DNA of 64,000 nucleotides. Origin: Candidatus Binatia bacterium (GTDB taxonomy: Bacteria > Desulfobacterota > Binatia > Bin18). Positions 24,237 through 34,080 of this stretch are shown in pieces (positions within the stretch are counted from its first letter, which is position 1; every line of letters begins with the position of its first letter). The stretch spans positions 4,964,501 to 5,028,500 of the forward strand of contig OX638322.1 in assembly GCA_951812575.1 (NCBI GenBank), read 5' to 3'. The position numbers and the translations under genes are program-made. The notes beneath the pieces were generated by a model. The model did not search any database. It worked only from the letters and a program-made list of their open reading frames with translations, and had not been told where the DNA came from.

Positions 24237-25325
24237 CTACGGACGGACCTCGTAATAGGCGTTGATCGGATTATCGAAATCGTGGCGTTTGAAGCGGCTG
24301 AAGCCGGCGCTGCCGACCATCCTGCGCGCGACCGGTTCGGTAAATCCCAGGGTGCCCAAGCCCTCGCCGTCCGGCGTGGACATGGCGGAAGACATGCAGC
24401 ACATGACCGAGAAGCCGTACATCAGGGGCGCGAGCGGGTTCTGCTCCAGATTTTCCTCAAACGTCGGCATGCTGTGAATGTCCGCGATCAGCCAGGTGCC
24501 GTCCGGTTTGAGCGCACTATAGATCGCCTGGATGACCGGCGTGGGATTGGCCATATCGTGCAGGCAATCAAAGGTGGTAATAAAATCAAAGCTCTTGTCG
24601 TCGGGAATGGCGTCACCGTTCGCGTCGTGAAAGGCGACGTTCTGCACGCCGGCTTTGGCCTTATTTTCCTCTGCCCTGGCTAGAGCGTATTCCGAGATGT
24701 CGTAGCCGTGACACTCAGCCTGCGGAAAAGCTTCGGCGACCTTGATCAGCGCCACCCCGCCCCCACAACCGACATCGGCCACTTTCGCCCCGGCTTCAAG
24801 TTTGGACACCACCCCGTCCAGAGCAGGGAGCGCCCTGGGAACGAGATGGGCCTGGAACCACGGAGCCAGAAAACGTTCGACCCCGCGCGCGCCCTCGGGT
24901 CCGAAGGCATCATAGGGCAAACCCAGACCGGTCTTGAACGACTCCGGGAGTCGCTCTATGACTCCCATCTGTTGCGGCAGCGAACAAAACCCCCCAGCCA
25001 TGAATGCCGGGCTGTTTTCATTCGATAAGACCATGGCCGCTTCGGCGGATAACTCAAACTTGCGATTACCCTTATACTCAAGCAAGCCGGCGGCCGCCTG
25101 ACCTTCGAGCCATTCTCGCAGCCAGCGCTCGTGCAGACCGGTTTTCTGTGCCAGCTCATCGCTTGTCACCGGACCGGCGCCGTCCAGGGTCCGGTAGAGA
25201 CCCATCTTGTCACCCAGATAGATCATCCCGGAAATCACGGCCCCACCAAGAAAGCCCATGGTGTGTTCGGCCATCTGCTGGACCTTTTCGCGATCAATCT
25301 GAGCCTTATACGATTCGTCTGCCAT
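24237..25325 (-). CDS. SAM-dependent methyltransferase with N-terminal winged helix
   Basis: A 362-residue protein. Residues 1-100 form a winged-helix dimerisation domain (GLHERWLREWLEGQAAAGLLEY). The class I methyltransferase fold follows: VADVGCGGGVALIKVAEAFPQAECHGYDISEYAL, FDFITTFDCLHDMANPTPVI. This matches small-molecule methyltransferases of the hydroxyneurosporene/caffeate O-methyltransferase-like group often found in Actinobacteria and uncultured bacteria. The substrate is not predictable. Confidence 0.85.
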   Translation of the reverse strand: MADESYKAQIDREKVQQMAEHTMGFLGGAVISGMIYLGDKMGLYRTLDGAGPVTSDELAQKTGLHERWLREWLEGQAAAGLLEYKGNRKFELSAEAAMVLSNENSPAFMAGGFCSLPQQMGVIERLPESFKTGLGLPYDAFGPEGARGVERFLAPWFQAHLVPRALPALDGVVSKLEAGAKVADVGCGGGVALIKVAEAFPQAECHGYDISEYALARAEENKAKAGVQNVAFHDANGDAIPDDKSFDFITTFDCLHDMANPTPVIQAIYSALKPDGTWLIADIHSMPTFEENLEQNPLAPLMYGFSVMCCMSSAMSTPDGEGLGTLGFTEPVARRMVGSAGFSRFKRHDFDNPINAYYEVRP

Positions 25326-25417
25326 GAGGCGTCCTCCATTGTATTTTTGAGTCTCTTTTGCTCAAAAGAGTAAACGTGTCCAGCAGGTGCATGTTTATTG
25401 GAGGACACGTTCACTCT

Positions 25418-26491
25418 TTACCACGGTTTGAACTCGACGCTGAACCCTTCTCGCTCCTGATTGCGCTGATCGGCCAGCGATCCGCGCGCGCCCGTATATG
25501 TTCCCAACGGATAGTATAAATAGCCCTGGATACTCGCCCCCGGCCCAACCGGACGGTCTGTCAGCGACGGAGCGGGAAAAGCCGTCTCGCCCTCACTGAT
25601 GGGCTTCACCCGTTTCCCGGCAGCGTCCATGAGCATGATCCGCTGGGTTTCGAGCAGATACGTCTGCTGGGTCGGATTGGAGATATTGACCTTGAGTGGC
25701 AGCACGGCCAGTTCCTTGGTCCCAAAGACCACTTGGTTATCGACCATATTGAGCGGCCGGAGCGCCACATACAAACGATCTTGATCCGCCGGGTTTCTCG
25801 CCAGCCGCTCTTCCAACTTGTTAAAGGCGGTAAAAAACCCGAGTTGAAAATCGCTCAGGGCCTGGTAGAAATCCACATTGCCCAGGACCGGACTGTCCTC
25901 GCTGGTACCCATCTCCACCCGGTTGCGTTCAATATAACAGGTAATCGTGATAGAGGTTGGCTCCGCCCCTTCCTTTTCACCAGTAATCAGACCGGCCTTC
26001 AGCAGGGTAGCCGGCGTATAGGTCGTGATGGTAAACCCGCTACTCTCCACGGCGCGGCGCATTATCATATTGGCTTGATCACATGGAGTGACATCTGAGC
26101 GAGTGGCGATACGGGCACCGTCCGAACCGCAGGTCATAGTGACGGACACATTCTCCTCGCCGCCCCAGCGGCCCATCTGTTTCGCCTCGATCTTGCCCGC
26201 TGCGTCGTCCGTAGCCGGCGTGAAGTCAGTCACCTCATAGCCCAAACGCTCAACCGCCCGAACCGAGAAGCGGTTGGCGTCCTCACAACTCATGTCCGGG
26301 TCTATCACATCGTACTCGTCCGTGGGCGCAAGCGGGGCTATTTCAGCGGCCATCTGCACGGCCTCGGGCTCTTTGGGCTCAGTCTGTTGCGAGGACACCT
26401 CCGGCTGTTCGCTGGGTGCGCAGCCAAATGTCATCATTCCAGCCAGACACAGACCGATCAGAACACGGCCCTTTAATTTGGGCGTATGCAT
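25418..26491 (-). CDS. putative lipoprotein of unknown function
   Basis: A 357-residue protein. The start is set at 26491 (MHTPKLKGRVLIGLCLAGMMTFGC) behind AGAGGAGGAGG. The hydrophobic stretch ends in Cys24, suggesting a lipoprotein signal. A Glu/Pro/Gln-rich linker follows, then two related halves built around CEDANRFSVRAVERLGYEVTDFTPAT and CDQANMIMRRAVESSGFTITTYTPAT, so the protein holds an internal duplication of a roughly 75-residue unit with paired cysteines. The C-terminal third contains beta-rich sequence. Family not recognised. Confidence 0.65.
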   Translation of the reverse strand: MHTPKLKGRVLIGLCLAGMMTFGCAPSEQPEVSSQQTEPKEPEAVQMAAEIAPLAPTDEYDVIDPDMSCEDANRFSVRAVERLGYEVTDFTPATDDAAGKIEAKQMGRWGGEENVSVTMTCGSDGARIATRSDVTPCDQANMIMRRAVESSGFTITTYTPATLLKAGLITGEKEGAEPTSITITCYIERNRVEMGTSEDSPVLGNVDFYQALSDFQLGFFTAFNKLEERLARNPADQDRLYVALRPLNMVDNQVVFGTKELAVLPLKVNISNPTQQTYLLETQRIMLMDAAGKRVKPISEGETAFPAPSLTDRPVGPGASIQGYLYYPLGTYTGARGSLADQRNQEREGFSVEFKPW

Positions 26492-26632
26492 ACAGCCCCT
26501 CCTCCTCTGAAACGTGGACCATACCAAACCCAAAACAATCAGGCCAGAGGAGACCGTGGGCCGGCCCCGGTAACGCCGGGAGGCGCTGTCGAGAACTTCG
26601 GCCTGGTGCTACCCTGAACCCAAGGAGGACGT

Positions 26633-27394
26633 ATGACGGAAACATTCAGGAGCAAGGTCACGCTCGTGACCGGTGGAAGTTCAGGCATTGGGCGGGCCAC
26701 CGCGCTCGCGTTTGCGCGCCGTGGAGCCAGGGTTGTTGTGGCGGACGTGGGCGTTGAGGGCGGCGAGGAAACCGTCAGCCTGATTCAAAATACCGGTGGG
26801 GAGGCCGTATTTATTCAAACCGATGTGGCCCAGGCGAGCGAGATTGAACACCTCATCGGCAAAACGGTCGAGACCTACGGCCAACTCGACTGCGCGTTTA
26901 ATAATGCCGGTATTGCCGGCGATTTGTCCCTGACCGCAGACTGTTCGGAAGAGCACTGGAGTCGGGTCATGAGCATCAATCTGCGGGGCGTGTGGCTGTG
27001 CATGAAGCACGAGCTGCCGCAGATGCTCAAACAGGGCAGTGGCGCCATTGTGAATACCGCCTCAGCCCTCGGTCTGGTCGGCATCATCGGCCAGACGGCG
27101 TATGTTGCCGCCAAGCACGGCGTGGTCGGGCTGACCAAGACAGCCGCCCTGGAATACGCCAAGTCTGGCATTCGGGTGAATGCCGTCTGTCCGGGCGTGA
27201 TTCAAACCCCGATGGTTGAGAGTGTCATCAACGCCCAGCCCGAACTGACCGAAGGACTCCTGGCCTTGGAGCCGGTTGGCCGGCTTGGGAGGCCGGAAGA
27301 AATTGCACAGACCGTGGTATGGCTGTGTTCGGAAGCGGCGTCATTCGTGACCGGTCATAGCATGGCCGCGGATGGCGGATATACGGCGCAGTAG
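26633..27394 (+). CDS. short-chain dehydrogenase/reductase
   Basis: A 253-residue SDR with TGGSSGIGRATALAF, NNAGIAGD, NTASALGLVG, YVAAKHGVVGLTKTAALEYA, VCPGVIQTPM and FVTGHSMAADGGYTAQ. It has a CCCAAGGAGG ribosome site. It is a paralogue of the genes at 12133 and 15158 with the same C-terminal pattern, suggesting a recent family expansion. Confidence 0.9.
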   Translation: MTETFRSKVTLVTGGSSGIGRATALAFARRGARVVVADVGVEGGEETVSLIQNTGGEAVFIQTDVAQASEIEHLIGKTVETYGQLDCAFNNAGIAGDLSLTADCSEEHWSRVMSINLRGVWLCMKHELPQMLKQGSGAIVNTASALGLVGIIGQTAYVAAKHGVVGLTKTAALEYAKSGIRVNAVCPGVIQTPMVESVINAQPELTEGLLALEPVGRLGRPEEIAQTVVWLCSEAASFVTGHSMAADGGYTAQ

Positions 27395-27432
27395 AGCGAA
27401 GGGGTACGCCCTCCCCCATGTAGCCCGATCGG

Positions 27433-27996
27433 TTACAGCAAATACAGGCTGACTACTAAGAGAGCGAAGAATCCACCGGCCATTCGGATAAAACGGACCG
27501 CCCAGGCAACCTGCACCCGCTTTTCCTCTCGGATGAACGAGACCTTGAGGAGTTCATACACCAGCACCCGGCGGAGACCGTCTACGTCAAGCGCGTCGAG
27601 TTGGCGCAGATATTCCGCAGCCGACAGCTCCATATAATTCCCCGCACGCCACGGAAGAAACATGCGCCACCCGGTCGCTGCGGGTTTAATGGGGAGGTAA
27701 TAGAGTGGCGGCGGTTTCGCACCATCCACATCGATAAACTCTTCGGGATTGACCCGTGGGTTGAGCGCCCAGATCGCACACACGGCGGCAATCAGCACAT
27801 GAACCAATCCAACAGTCGTCAGAACCTGTAGAGGCAGCGTATCAATCCGGCCGTGAATCGCTCCGATAAAGGCCAGGACGCCGCCAACGAGAACGATGAC
27901 AATCTCGGCCTTCGCATCAGTGGACCGAATGATTTCCTGGGCGTCGTTCAGCGCCCGGTATAAAAAGTCGATGTGGTGTTCGTCTTTGGCGTCCAT
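27433..27996 (-). CDS. Pycsar-effector-like (PycTM) membrane protein
   Basis: A 187-residue protein. The N-terminal helix HHIDFLYRALNDAQEIIRSTDAKAEIVIVLVGGVLAF leads into a transmembrane helix, a second one follows at about residues 58-78 ending IWALNPRVNPEEF, and a third is at the C-terminus. The xxADxKAxxxLxxxxxLL pattern and the helical segment ending VSFIREEKRVQVAWAVRFI resemble the Pycsar effector transmembrane domain (DUF5706-like), whose members permeabilise membranes on cCMP or cUMP binding. No nucleotide cyclase is nearby, so a defence role is inference. Confidence 0.5.
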   Translation of the reverse strand: MDAKDEHHIDFLYRALNDAQEIIRSTDAKAEIVIVLVGGVLAFIGAIHGRIDTLPLQVLTTVGLVHVLIAAVCAIWALNPRVNPEEFIDVDGAKPPPLYYLPIKPAATGWRMFLPWRAGNYMELSAAEYLRQLDALDVDGLRRVLVYELLKVSFIREEKRVQVAWAVRFIRMAGGFFALLVVSLYLL

Positions 27997-28155
27997 GAGT
28001 AGATAGGCAACTCTGCCAGGAGAAGACCGCAGCTCAAGTAAGGATATGGAAAATATAAACTAAAAAAGCAAATTTAAGGATGAAATTTTTTCACAACTGA
28101 TGTAAAGCATTAGGCCTACTGTGAGCGCGGACATTGGAAAGAAGGAATTTGGGCT

Positions 28156-31100
28156 ATGCCGCAGACACCCGCTCCCCTCATACCCCTGACAGCTCTTCTC
28201 GCTATGCTCTTTCTTTCTCCTTTCCCGAGCTATGGACATGAAGACACAACCCCGGGTTCAACGTTTGAAAAGATCCAGGAGGAAATCTTTACCCAAGGCT
28301 GTGCCCTGCAATCGTGTCATAGCTCGATAACCCGGGCTGGGGGGCTCTCCTTAGAGGAAAGCGCTTACCATGACCTCATCGGGGTCGCGCCAGCGAACCC
28401 GACCGCCAATGCTGCCGGCAAGCTCCTTGTTGCTCCAGGCGATCTCGACAATAGTTTTCTGTGGCACAAAATCACCGCCATGCTCGCAGCCGGTGAAGGT
28501 AGGCCCATGCCCATTGGCACCGACGGACTCATTGCTCTGCGGCCCGACCAGGTAGACTTAATCGGAGATTGGATTTTAGCCGGCGCACCAGAAAATAGTG
28601 AGGTCGACGGAGCGGGTGATGGCGGCGGAGGTTTCGCGGTACCACAACCAGCTATTCTCCCGCTTGATCCACCTCCCGCAGGTCAGGGCTATCAGGTCGC
28701 TGTCCCCGCTTTCGCGCTGGGTGATGCACCGGAAGTCGAAGGCTGTGTGTTTGTCCGTCTGCCCAACGAAGAGGCCGCGTATGTTTCTGGCTATGAAATC
28801 AATATGCGTCCGGGCAGCCACCATTTCATTGTCTACCGGTATAGTGGCGACGCCTGTGAGCGGGATGACGATGGCGACGGCACGCCCAATTGCATAGACC
28901 AAGATTCTGGGGACGCGTTTCCGCCGGAATTCGTTGAGGATATCGGTTGTAATGACCAGGGCCCGGACGATCGCTTTCGTAAAGCCCTGATTGCCGGCTC
29001 ACAGACCCCCACCGCCCTGATCACCTATCCAGAAGGCGTCGCTCTCAAACTCGACCCCCATCAGGGCCTCCTGCTCAACGCCCACTACATTAACTATTAT
29101 TCGGATACCCAAGCCGAAGTGTTAGTCAATTTCTACACCGTGCCGGCAGCACAGGTCGAGCACGAGGCCAAAAACCTCTTTGACGTAGTCGCCAACGCCT
29201 TTATTGATGTGCCGCCTTTCTCGACCCAGACGGCTGGCTGGAGTTGGTCGCCGAGCACCCCCATCGCCTTGATCGGCCTCACGTCCCATATGCACAAACG
29301 GGGCAGCCTCTTCACGATCGACTATGTTGGCGATGACGGCAGTGATAAAAATCCGGCCGACGGACCGGTCGATCCCGACGGGCAGCGTCACCTGTATGTG
29401 AATACGGATTATGTCGACCCCGAGGAGCTCAATTTTGACCCGCCGCTCATTATCCAACCCGGCGAAAAACTGGTCTATACCTGCCAGCATGACAATGGCG
29501 TCAATCGATCGCTGAAGATGGGCTGCGAAGAAGAGCCGGGCGTTGTACCGGGCAGCCCACTCCAGCCGGCCCGAGCCTGTAGCGAAGATGCCGATTGTGC
29601 GGGTTTCGGGACCGGGCAATGCGTCCCGGCCAATCTTGTCTTCGGTTATACGTCAGACGATGAGATGTGCATTATGCCGGGGGTCTATTATGAAATCGAG
29701 ACCGATCAGACCGGCAGTGGCACCTCGTTTGCCGTAAGCCAGGTTTCGGATACGGTTGATAACCCGATTACGGCGTGGACCGATGAGAATGTTACGCCAT
29801 CCCTCAGTCGAGACGGTACCCGGCTGGCTTTTGCCTCCAGCGCTGACCCGGTGGGCTCCAACCCCGATGGTTCGTTTGAGGTGTTTGCGGCCAACCTGTC
29901 AACATCCCCCCCCACGATCATGCAGCTCACAGACTCCAGCGACTCGGCCGTAGGCAGTGGCTTCCCGATCCTCAGTGATGATGGCAGGACCATTGCGTTT
30001 ACTTCGAACGCAGACCTCCTGGACACAAATGCTGACGGCAATGTGGAACTCTTTCGTGTCAATTTTGACGGAACGGATCTTCGCCAGCTGACCTCCACTC
30101 CCACCGGCACCAATGGTCCGTTCCTGGCTGCTACTGGCGAGCTTCTGAACCTGCAGGGGTTAGCCCTCAGTGGGGACGGGGGCGTCATTGTTTTTACTTC
30201 GACCGCGCCGCTTGGTGGGCGGAGTGACACCGCCCAAGAACTCTTCGCCATTGCTGCGGATGGCACCAACTTGCGCCAGTTGACAACCAATACCGCTCGT
30301 CCCGACACCAGCACAGACCAGACTGGCACGAGCGTTGATTCAAACGCAGCAATCAATGGGGTCTCGATAGACGAAAGCGGCTCGCTCATCGCTTTCTCTT
30401 CAACCGGAGATTATACCGGCCACAATGGCTTCAACGTCGCCCAGATTTTCACCGTCAATCCGGACGGGACGAATATACAGCAAGTGACCGAGTTCGGCCA
30501 AACTTCGTGTCCAGAAGGAGGAGGCACGCAGTGTATCGGCGCCTTTATCACCCCCACCATGAGTGATGACGGCAGCCGTATTGGCTTCTTACAATTATGG
30601 GTCAATATTGACAATCTTGCGGAACCCGTGCTGCTCAATACCGTTCCGTTTCTGATGAACGCGGACGGCACTGGGCGGCGACAGCTTTTTTCCGCCGGCG
30701 CGTTGGACATCAATTGCTCCCCCGTTGCGCTCAGCCAGGACGGCCGCCGAGCGGCGTTTCAGTGTATCGATGGCACGCGCCAACAGGCGCAGGTGTATAT
30801 CAACAATGCGCAGGGAGACGAGTTACAGGAAGTGGTCAGCGCCTTTCCGGGGGCTGGCCTGGCCGCGCCCCCCACTATCGATGACACCGGGGCCGTGCTG
30901 GCCTTTGCCGCGGCGGCAGACTTGACGGGCCAGAATGCCGACGGAAACTCGGAGGTCTTCGTGGCCCGCCTCAGCGCGGTTGAGACGGTAGGGGCGGCGA
31001 ACCTGGAAAATCCAGGCCCGGGTTCGGTCCAGGCAGGGACCGGTCTCGTGAGTGGCTGGGCGTGTGAGGCTGAATCCGGGAGCATTGATATTGTCATTGA

Positions 31101-31860
31101 CGATACCGTTATTTTGCGGGCAGGCCACGGTACCAGGCGCGTCGATACCCAGTCGGTCTGTGGCGACAGCGCTAACGGCTTTAGCCGCTTGATCAATTGG
31201 GATGAGATTGGTCCTGGAACGCACACCCTGAGTGCCCGGATTGACGGCAGGGAATTCGCGCGGGCGACCTTTCGCGTGGCCAGTGTGGGCGAGGAAGCCG
31301 GGCTGCCAGATGTCAGTCGCGAATACACCTTGGCAGACTTCCCCCAGCCAGGCGCTTCGACCCTGATCCATTGGGAGCCGGGATTACAGACCTTTATGCT
31401 GGGACCGGCGGGCACGGGCTCAGGCGCGAGTACTGGCAACGCCATGCACGTTTTGGAAAACCCTGGGCAGGGCGTCTCGCTGAGCGGTATCGGGGTGATA
31501 AGTGGTTGGGCGTGTGACGCCGAAGTCGTAGAGGTCATCATCAACGACACCATCACGTTTGAGGCCGCCTACGGGACCAGTCGGATCGATACCGAAGATA
31601 TATGTGGGTATGTCAATAATGGCTTTTCTCTCCTCACTAACTGGAACGCGCTTGGGGATGGCGGGCACACCATCCGTGTCCTCGCCGACGGTGTGGAGTT
31701 TGCCCGCACCACATTCACGGTAACTACGCTTGGGGCAGAGTTCATTCAGGGCTTGAGCGGGGATTTCGTTATTGAGGATTTCCCTGAACCAGGTATCAAC
31801 ACCCTGATTACCTGGGTGCAGAGTCTCCAAAACTTCGTGATTACAGGGACTGAACCATAG
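28156..31860 (+). CDS. large secreted protein: cytochrome-like, copper-monooxygenase-like, beta-propeller and repeat domains
   Basis: 1234 residues. A signal peptide (residues 1-27) ends at SYGHED. A CALQSCH motif (49-55, CX4CH) with an LxxxxxYxxLIG region resembles planctomycete/myxobacterial cytochrome-like domains. Residues about 185-520 look like the two-domain copper type II monooxygenase fold (PHM/DBM): SHHF near 222, HMH near 378-380, and MCIM near 504 as possible copper ligands. Residues about 545-940 hold TolB-like PD40 propeller blades (SxDGTRLAFASSAD, DDGRTIAFTSNAD, GGVIVFTSTAP). Two tandem units of about 130 residues (starting LENPG.GS..SG...SGWACxAE) end the protein. Upstream 28022-28155 is AT-rich. 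The role is unknown. Confidence 0.7.
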   Translation: MPQTPAPLIPLTALLAMLFLSPFPSYGHEDTTPGSTFEKIQEEIFTQGCALQSCHSSITRAGGLSLEESAYHDLIGVAPANPTANAAGKLLVAPGDLDNSFLWHKITAMLAAGEGRPMPIGTDGLIALRPDQVDLIGDWILAGAPENSEVDGAGDGGGGFAVPQPAILPLDPPPAGQGYQVAVPAFALGDAPEVEGCVFVRLPNEEAAYVSGYEINMRPGSHHFIVYRYSGDACERDDDGDGTPNCIDQDSGDAFPPEFVEDIGCNDQGPDDRFRKALIAGSQTPTALITYPEGVALKLDPHQGLLLNAHYINYYSDTQAEVLVNFYTVPAAQVEHEAKNLFDVVANAFIDVPPFSTQTAGWSWSPSTPIALIGLTSHMHKRGSLFTIDYVGDDGSDKNPADGPVDPDGQRHLYVNTDYVDPEELNFDPPLIIQPGEKLVYTCQHDNGVNRSLKMGCEEEPGVVPGSPLQPARACSEDADCAGFGTGQCVPANLVFGYTSDDEMCIMPGVYYEIETDQTGSGTSFAVSQVSDTVDNPITAWTDENVTPSLSRDGTRLAFASSADPVGSNPDGSFEVFAANLSTSPPTIMQLTDSSDSAVGSGFPILSDDGRTIAFTSNADLLDTNADGNVELFRVNFDGTDLRQLTSTPTGTNGPFLAATGELLNLQGLALSGDGGVIVFTSTAPLGGRSDTAQELFAIAADGTNLRQLTTNTARPDTSTDQTGTSVDSNAAINGVSIDESGSLIAFSSTGDYTGHNGFNVAQIFTVNPDGTNIQQVTEFGQTSCPEGGGTQCIGAFITPTMSDDGSRIGFLQLWVNIDNLAEPVLLNTVPFLMNADGTGRRQLFSAGALDINCSPVALSQDGRRAAFQCIDGTRQQAQVYINNAQGDELQEVVSAFPGAGLAAPPTIDDTGAVLAFAAAADLTGQNADGNSEVFVARLSAVETVGAANLENPGPGSVQAGTGLVSGWACEAESGSIDIVIDDTVILRAGHGTRRVDTQSVCGDSANGFSRLINWDEIGPGTHTLSARIDGREFARATFRVASVGEEAGLPDVSREYTLADFPQPGASTLIHWEPGLQTFMLGPAGTGSGASTGNAMHVLENPGQGVSLSGIGVISGWACDAEVVEVIINDTITFEAAYGTSRIDTEDICGYVNNGFSLLTNWNALGDGGHTIRVLADGVEFARTTFTVTTLGAEFIQGLSGDFVIEDFPEPGINTLITWVQSLQNFVITGTEP

Positions 31861-31894
31861 ACGCGGTCGGCTCCCTGTGGCAGGGTCATAGCCT

Positions 31895-33118
31895 ATGACA
31901 GACACACAGGAGACCGCAGATAACTATCGTTGGCTCGTTCTTGCTAATGGCGTTCTGGTCTTCACCTTCGCCTTTGGGTTTGGCTGGACGTATATCGTCA
32001 TGGTCGTCGCCCAGGTGTTGGACGATCTGCATCTGGAGATGACGGACTGGGGCCTGCTGTGGGCGGCCATCTCCTTTGGCACGCTGGTCTCGGCCATGAT
32101 TGGCGGAGCGCTGGGCGACCGCTACGGAGTCCAGAAAATTGTCGGCCTGGGGGTGGTGCTGATGGGCGTCACCCTGGTCATGCGGGCCACGGCCTCCGGT
32201 TTCAGCTCAATGTATGTCTGGATGTTTCTATTCGGGGTCGCCCTCGCCCTGACGTTTCCGAACGTCCCTAAAGCGCTGGGTATGTGGTTTGCGCCCGAGG
32301 AGTTCGGTATGGCCAATGGCGTCACCCAGGCCGGCTACGGCGTGGGCGCGGCCCTGGCCCTGGCCCTGACGCCGCTGGTCCTGGAGCCGGTCGGCGGCTG
32401 GCGCACCCTGACCACTATTCTGGGTGTGGCCACGGTCGCCATTGGGGTGCTGTGGTTCATGACCGTCCGGGACCGGGTGCACGAGCCATCTGAGGCAGAG
32501 GCCAAGGCTGGGGACTTGGGCACCGTAGCCGCGATCCGTCAGGTCCTCAGTATCCGGGACGCCTGGACTCTAGCGGTCTGTCACATGCTGTTTCTGGGCG
32601 GGTATATTGGCATCATCGGCTATGCGCCGACCTATTTCGTGAACGTGCAGGGCATGACCTCAACCTCGGCAGGGACCGTTGTCTCGCTGATTATGTGGGC
32701 CTATGTGGTCGGCGCGCTGGTCGTACCGTCCCTATCGGACCGGGTCGGGCTGCGCAAACGTTTCTATGTGCCAGGCATGTTCATCGCCGGGGCGTGCATG
32801 GTGCTGTCCGGCTACGCGCTGGGCACGCCGCTGTGGATCGTGGCCCTGATGTGGGGCTTCTTCGGCGGGGCAGCCCCGCTGGCATTCGTAGTGCCCTTGG
32901 AAATGGAAGGCGTCGGTCGCCGGCTGGCCGGCTCCGCGGTGGGTATTGCCATCACCGCCGGCTATCTGGGTGGCGTACTCGCCCCGGTCGTGGGCATGTG
33001 GCTGGTCGGCCTCACACCGGTGGCCGGTTTCTATTTCTGGGGCGGCTGCTACATGCTGTCGGCCGTGCTGTTTCTGTTATTGAAAGAGACCGGCCCCTAT
33101 ATCCGCACGGCCAGCTGA
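31895..33118 (+). CDS. MFS transporter
   Basis: A 407-residue protein with 12 predicted transmembrane helices. GGALGDRYGVQKIVGLG is the MFS loop 2-3 signature (GxxxDRxGxR/K), and SLSDRVGLRKRFYV is its second-half counterpart. The GFGWTYIVMVV start and overall pattern resemble CynX/NarK/oxalate-formate-type subgroups. The direction and substrate are unknown. It begins 34 bases after the large secreted protein. Confidence 0.88.
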   Translation: MTDTQETADNYRWLVLANGVLVFTFAFGFGWTYIVMVVAQVLDDLHLEMTDWGLLWAAISFGTLVSAMIGGALGDRYGVQKIVGLGVVLMGVTLVMRATASGFSSMYVWMFLFGVALALTFPNVPKALGMWFAPEEFGMANGVTQAGYGVGAALALALTPLVLEPVGGWRTLTTILGVATVAIGVLWFMTVRDRVHEPSEAEAKAGDLGTVAAIRQVLSIRDAWTLAVCHMLFLGGYIGIIGYAPTYFVNVQGMTSTSAGTVVSLIMWAYVVGALVVPSLSDRVGLRKRFYVPGMFIAGACMVLSGYALGTPLWIVALMWGFFGGAAPLAFVVPLEMEGVGRRLAGSAVGIAITAGYLGGVLAPVVGMWLVGLTPVAGFYFWGGCYMLSAVLFLLLKETGPYIRTAS

Positions 33119-33242
33119 CCTCCCCTGCCCGCCTGACACACGCTAGATGGCCTATACATCGTCAATATTCCAGACTTAATTAAGCCAAACTTGCTGTATT
33201 CGATGTTGTGATCTGAATAAAGCAGAGAAGACGAATGGCTCA

Positions 33243-34049
33243 ATGAAATCTCTTTTTCTATTGCTCTTCTACCTTCCTCTCCTATGGGCCTGCATGGAAG
33301 AACAGGCCATTGTGAAGGAAGACCCTAGTCCCCCACTAGAATGCGCTAAAACCAGTTCAACGCCTGAGGAAATATTTCTTTCCTGCCAACCAGTCGCGGA
33401 AGCAGGAGATTATCGAGCGCAGTTCCTCCTTGGCTTGATGTACTCCATTGGTAAGGATGTGCCACAAGATTATGCTAAGGCACTAGCATGGTATCGCCGC
33501 GCTGCTGAACAGGGGTTTGCTGAGGCACAGTACAATATCGGAGTCATGTACAACGAAGGCAACGGAGTTCCAGAAGATAAGGCCCAAGCATTGGCTTGGT
33601 ATCGCAAAGCTGCCGAGCAAGGACTTCCTGCAGCACAGTTTGCGGTTGCCTATATGTACTACAATGGATTAGGTACTCCACAAGATTATGCCGAGTCCCT
33701 GAAATGGACCCGGTTGGCCGCTGAACAAGGCCACATTGATGCACAGTCATCCCTCGGTCACGATTACCGTTATGGCAAAACAGTGCCCCAGGATTACTAT
33801 AAAGCACAGATGTGGTATCGCCGTGCTGCTGAGCAGGGGGATTCTTGGGCGCAGCAAGCTCTCGGCAGCATGTATTATAATGGTGAAGGTGTTCCCCAAG
33901 ACTATGTTTTTGCTCATATGTGGTTCAATTTATCTGGGACATCTGCTGACCGTGACATGGTTGCCGAGAAGATGACGCCAGATCAGATCGCCGAGGCCCA
34001 ACGCTTAGCGCGGGAGTGGATGGAGGAGCATGGAAAAGAAAATCGATAA
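33243..34049 (+). CDS. Sel1-repeat lipoprotein
   Basis: A 268-residue protein. A lipoprotein signal (MKSLFLLLFYLPLLWAC) precedes about five 36-residue Sel1/TPR-like repeats of the form DYAKALAWYRRAAEQGFAEAQYNIGVMYxxGxGVPxD. Such proteins mediate protein-protein contacts. GC content looks lower than that of its neighbours, and the codon use (many A/T third positions) suggests later acquisition. The N-terminal Cys residues of the mature part may form a disulfide. Confidence 0.85.
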   Translation: MKSLFLLLFYLPLLWACMEEQAIVKEDPSPPLECAKTSSTPEEIFLSCQPVAEAGDYRAQFLLGLMYSIGKDVPQDYAKALAWYRRAAEQGFAEAQYNIGVMYNEGNGVPEDKAQALAWYRKAAEQGLPAAQFAVAYMYYNGLGTPQDYAESLKWTRLAAEQGHIDAQSSLGHDYRYGKTVPQDYYKAQMWYRRAAEQGDSWAQQALGSMYYNGEGVPQDYVFAHMWFNLSGTSADRDMVAEKMTPDQIAEAQRLAREWMEEHGKENR

Positions 34050-34080
34050 AAAAGGAGAATGCTGCGGTCGGAGAGACCGA

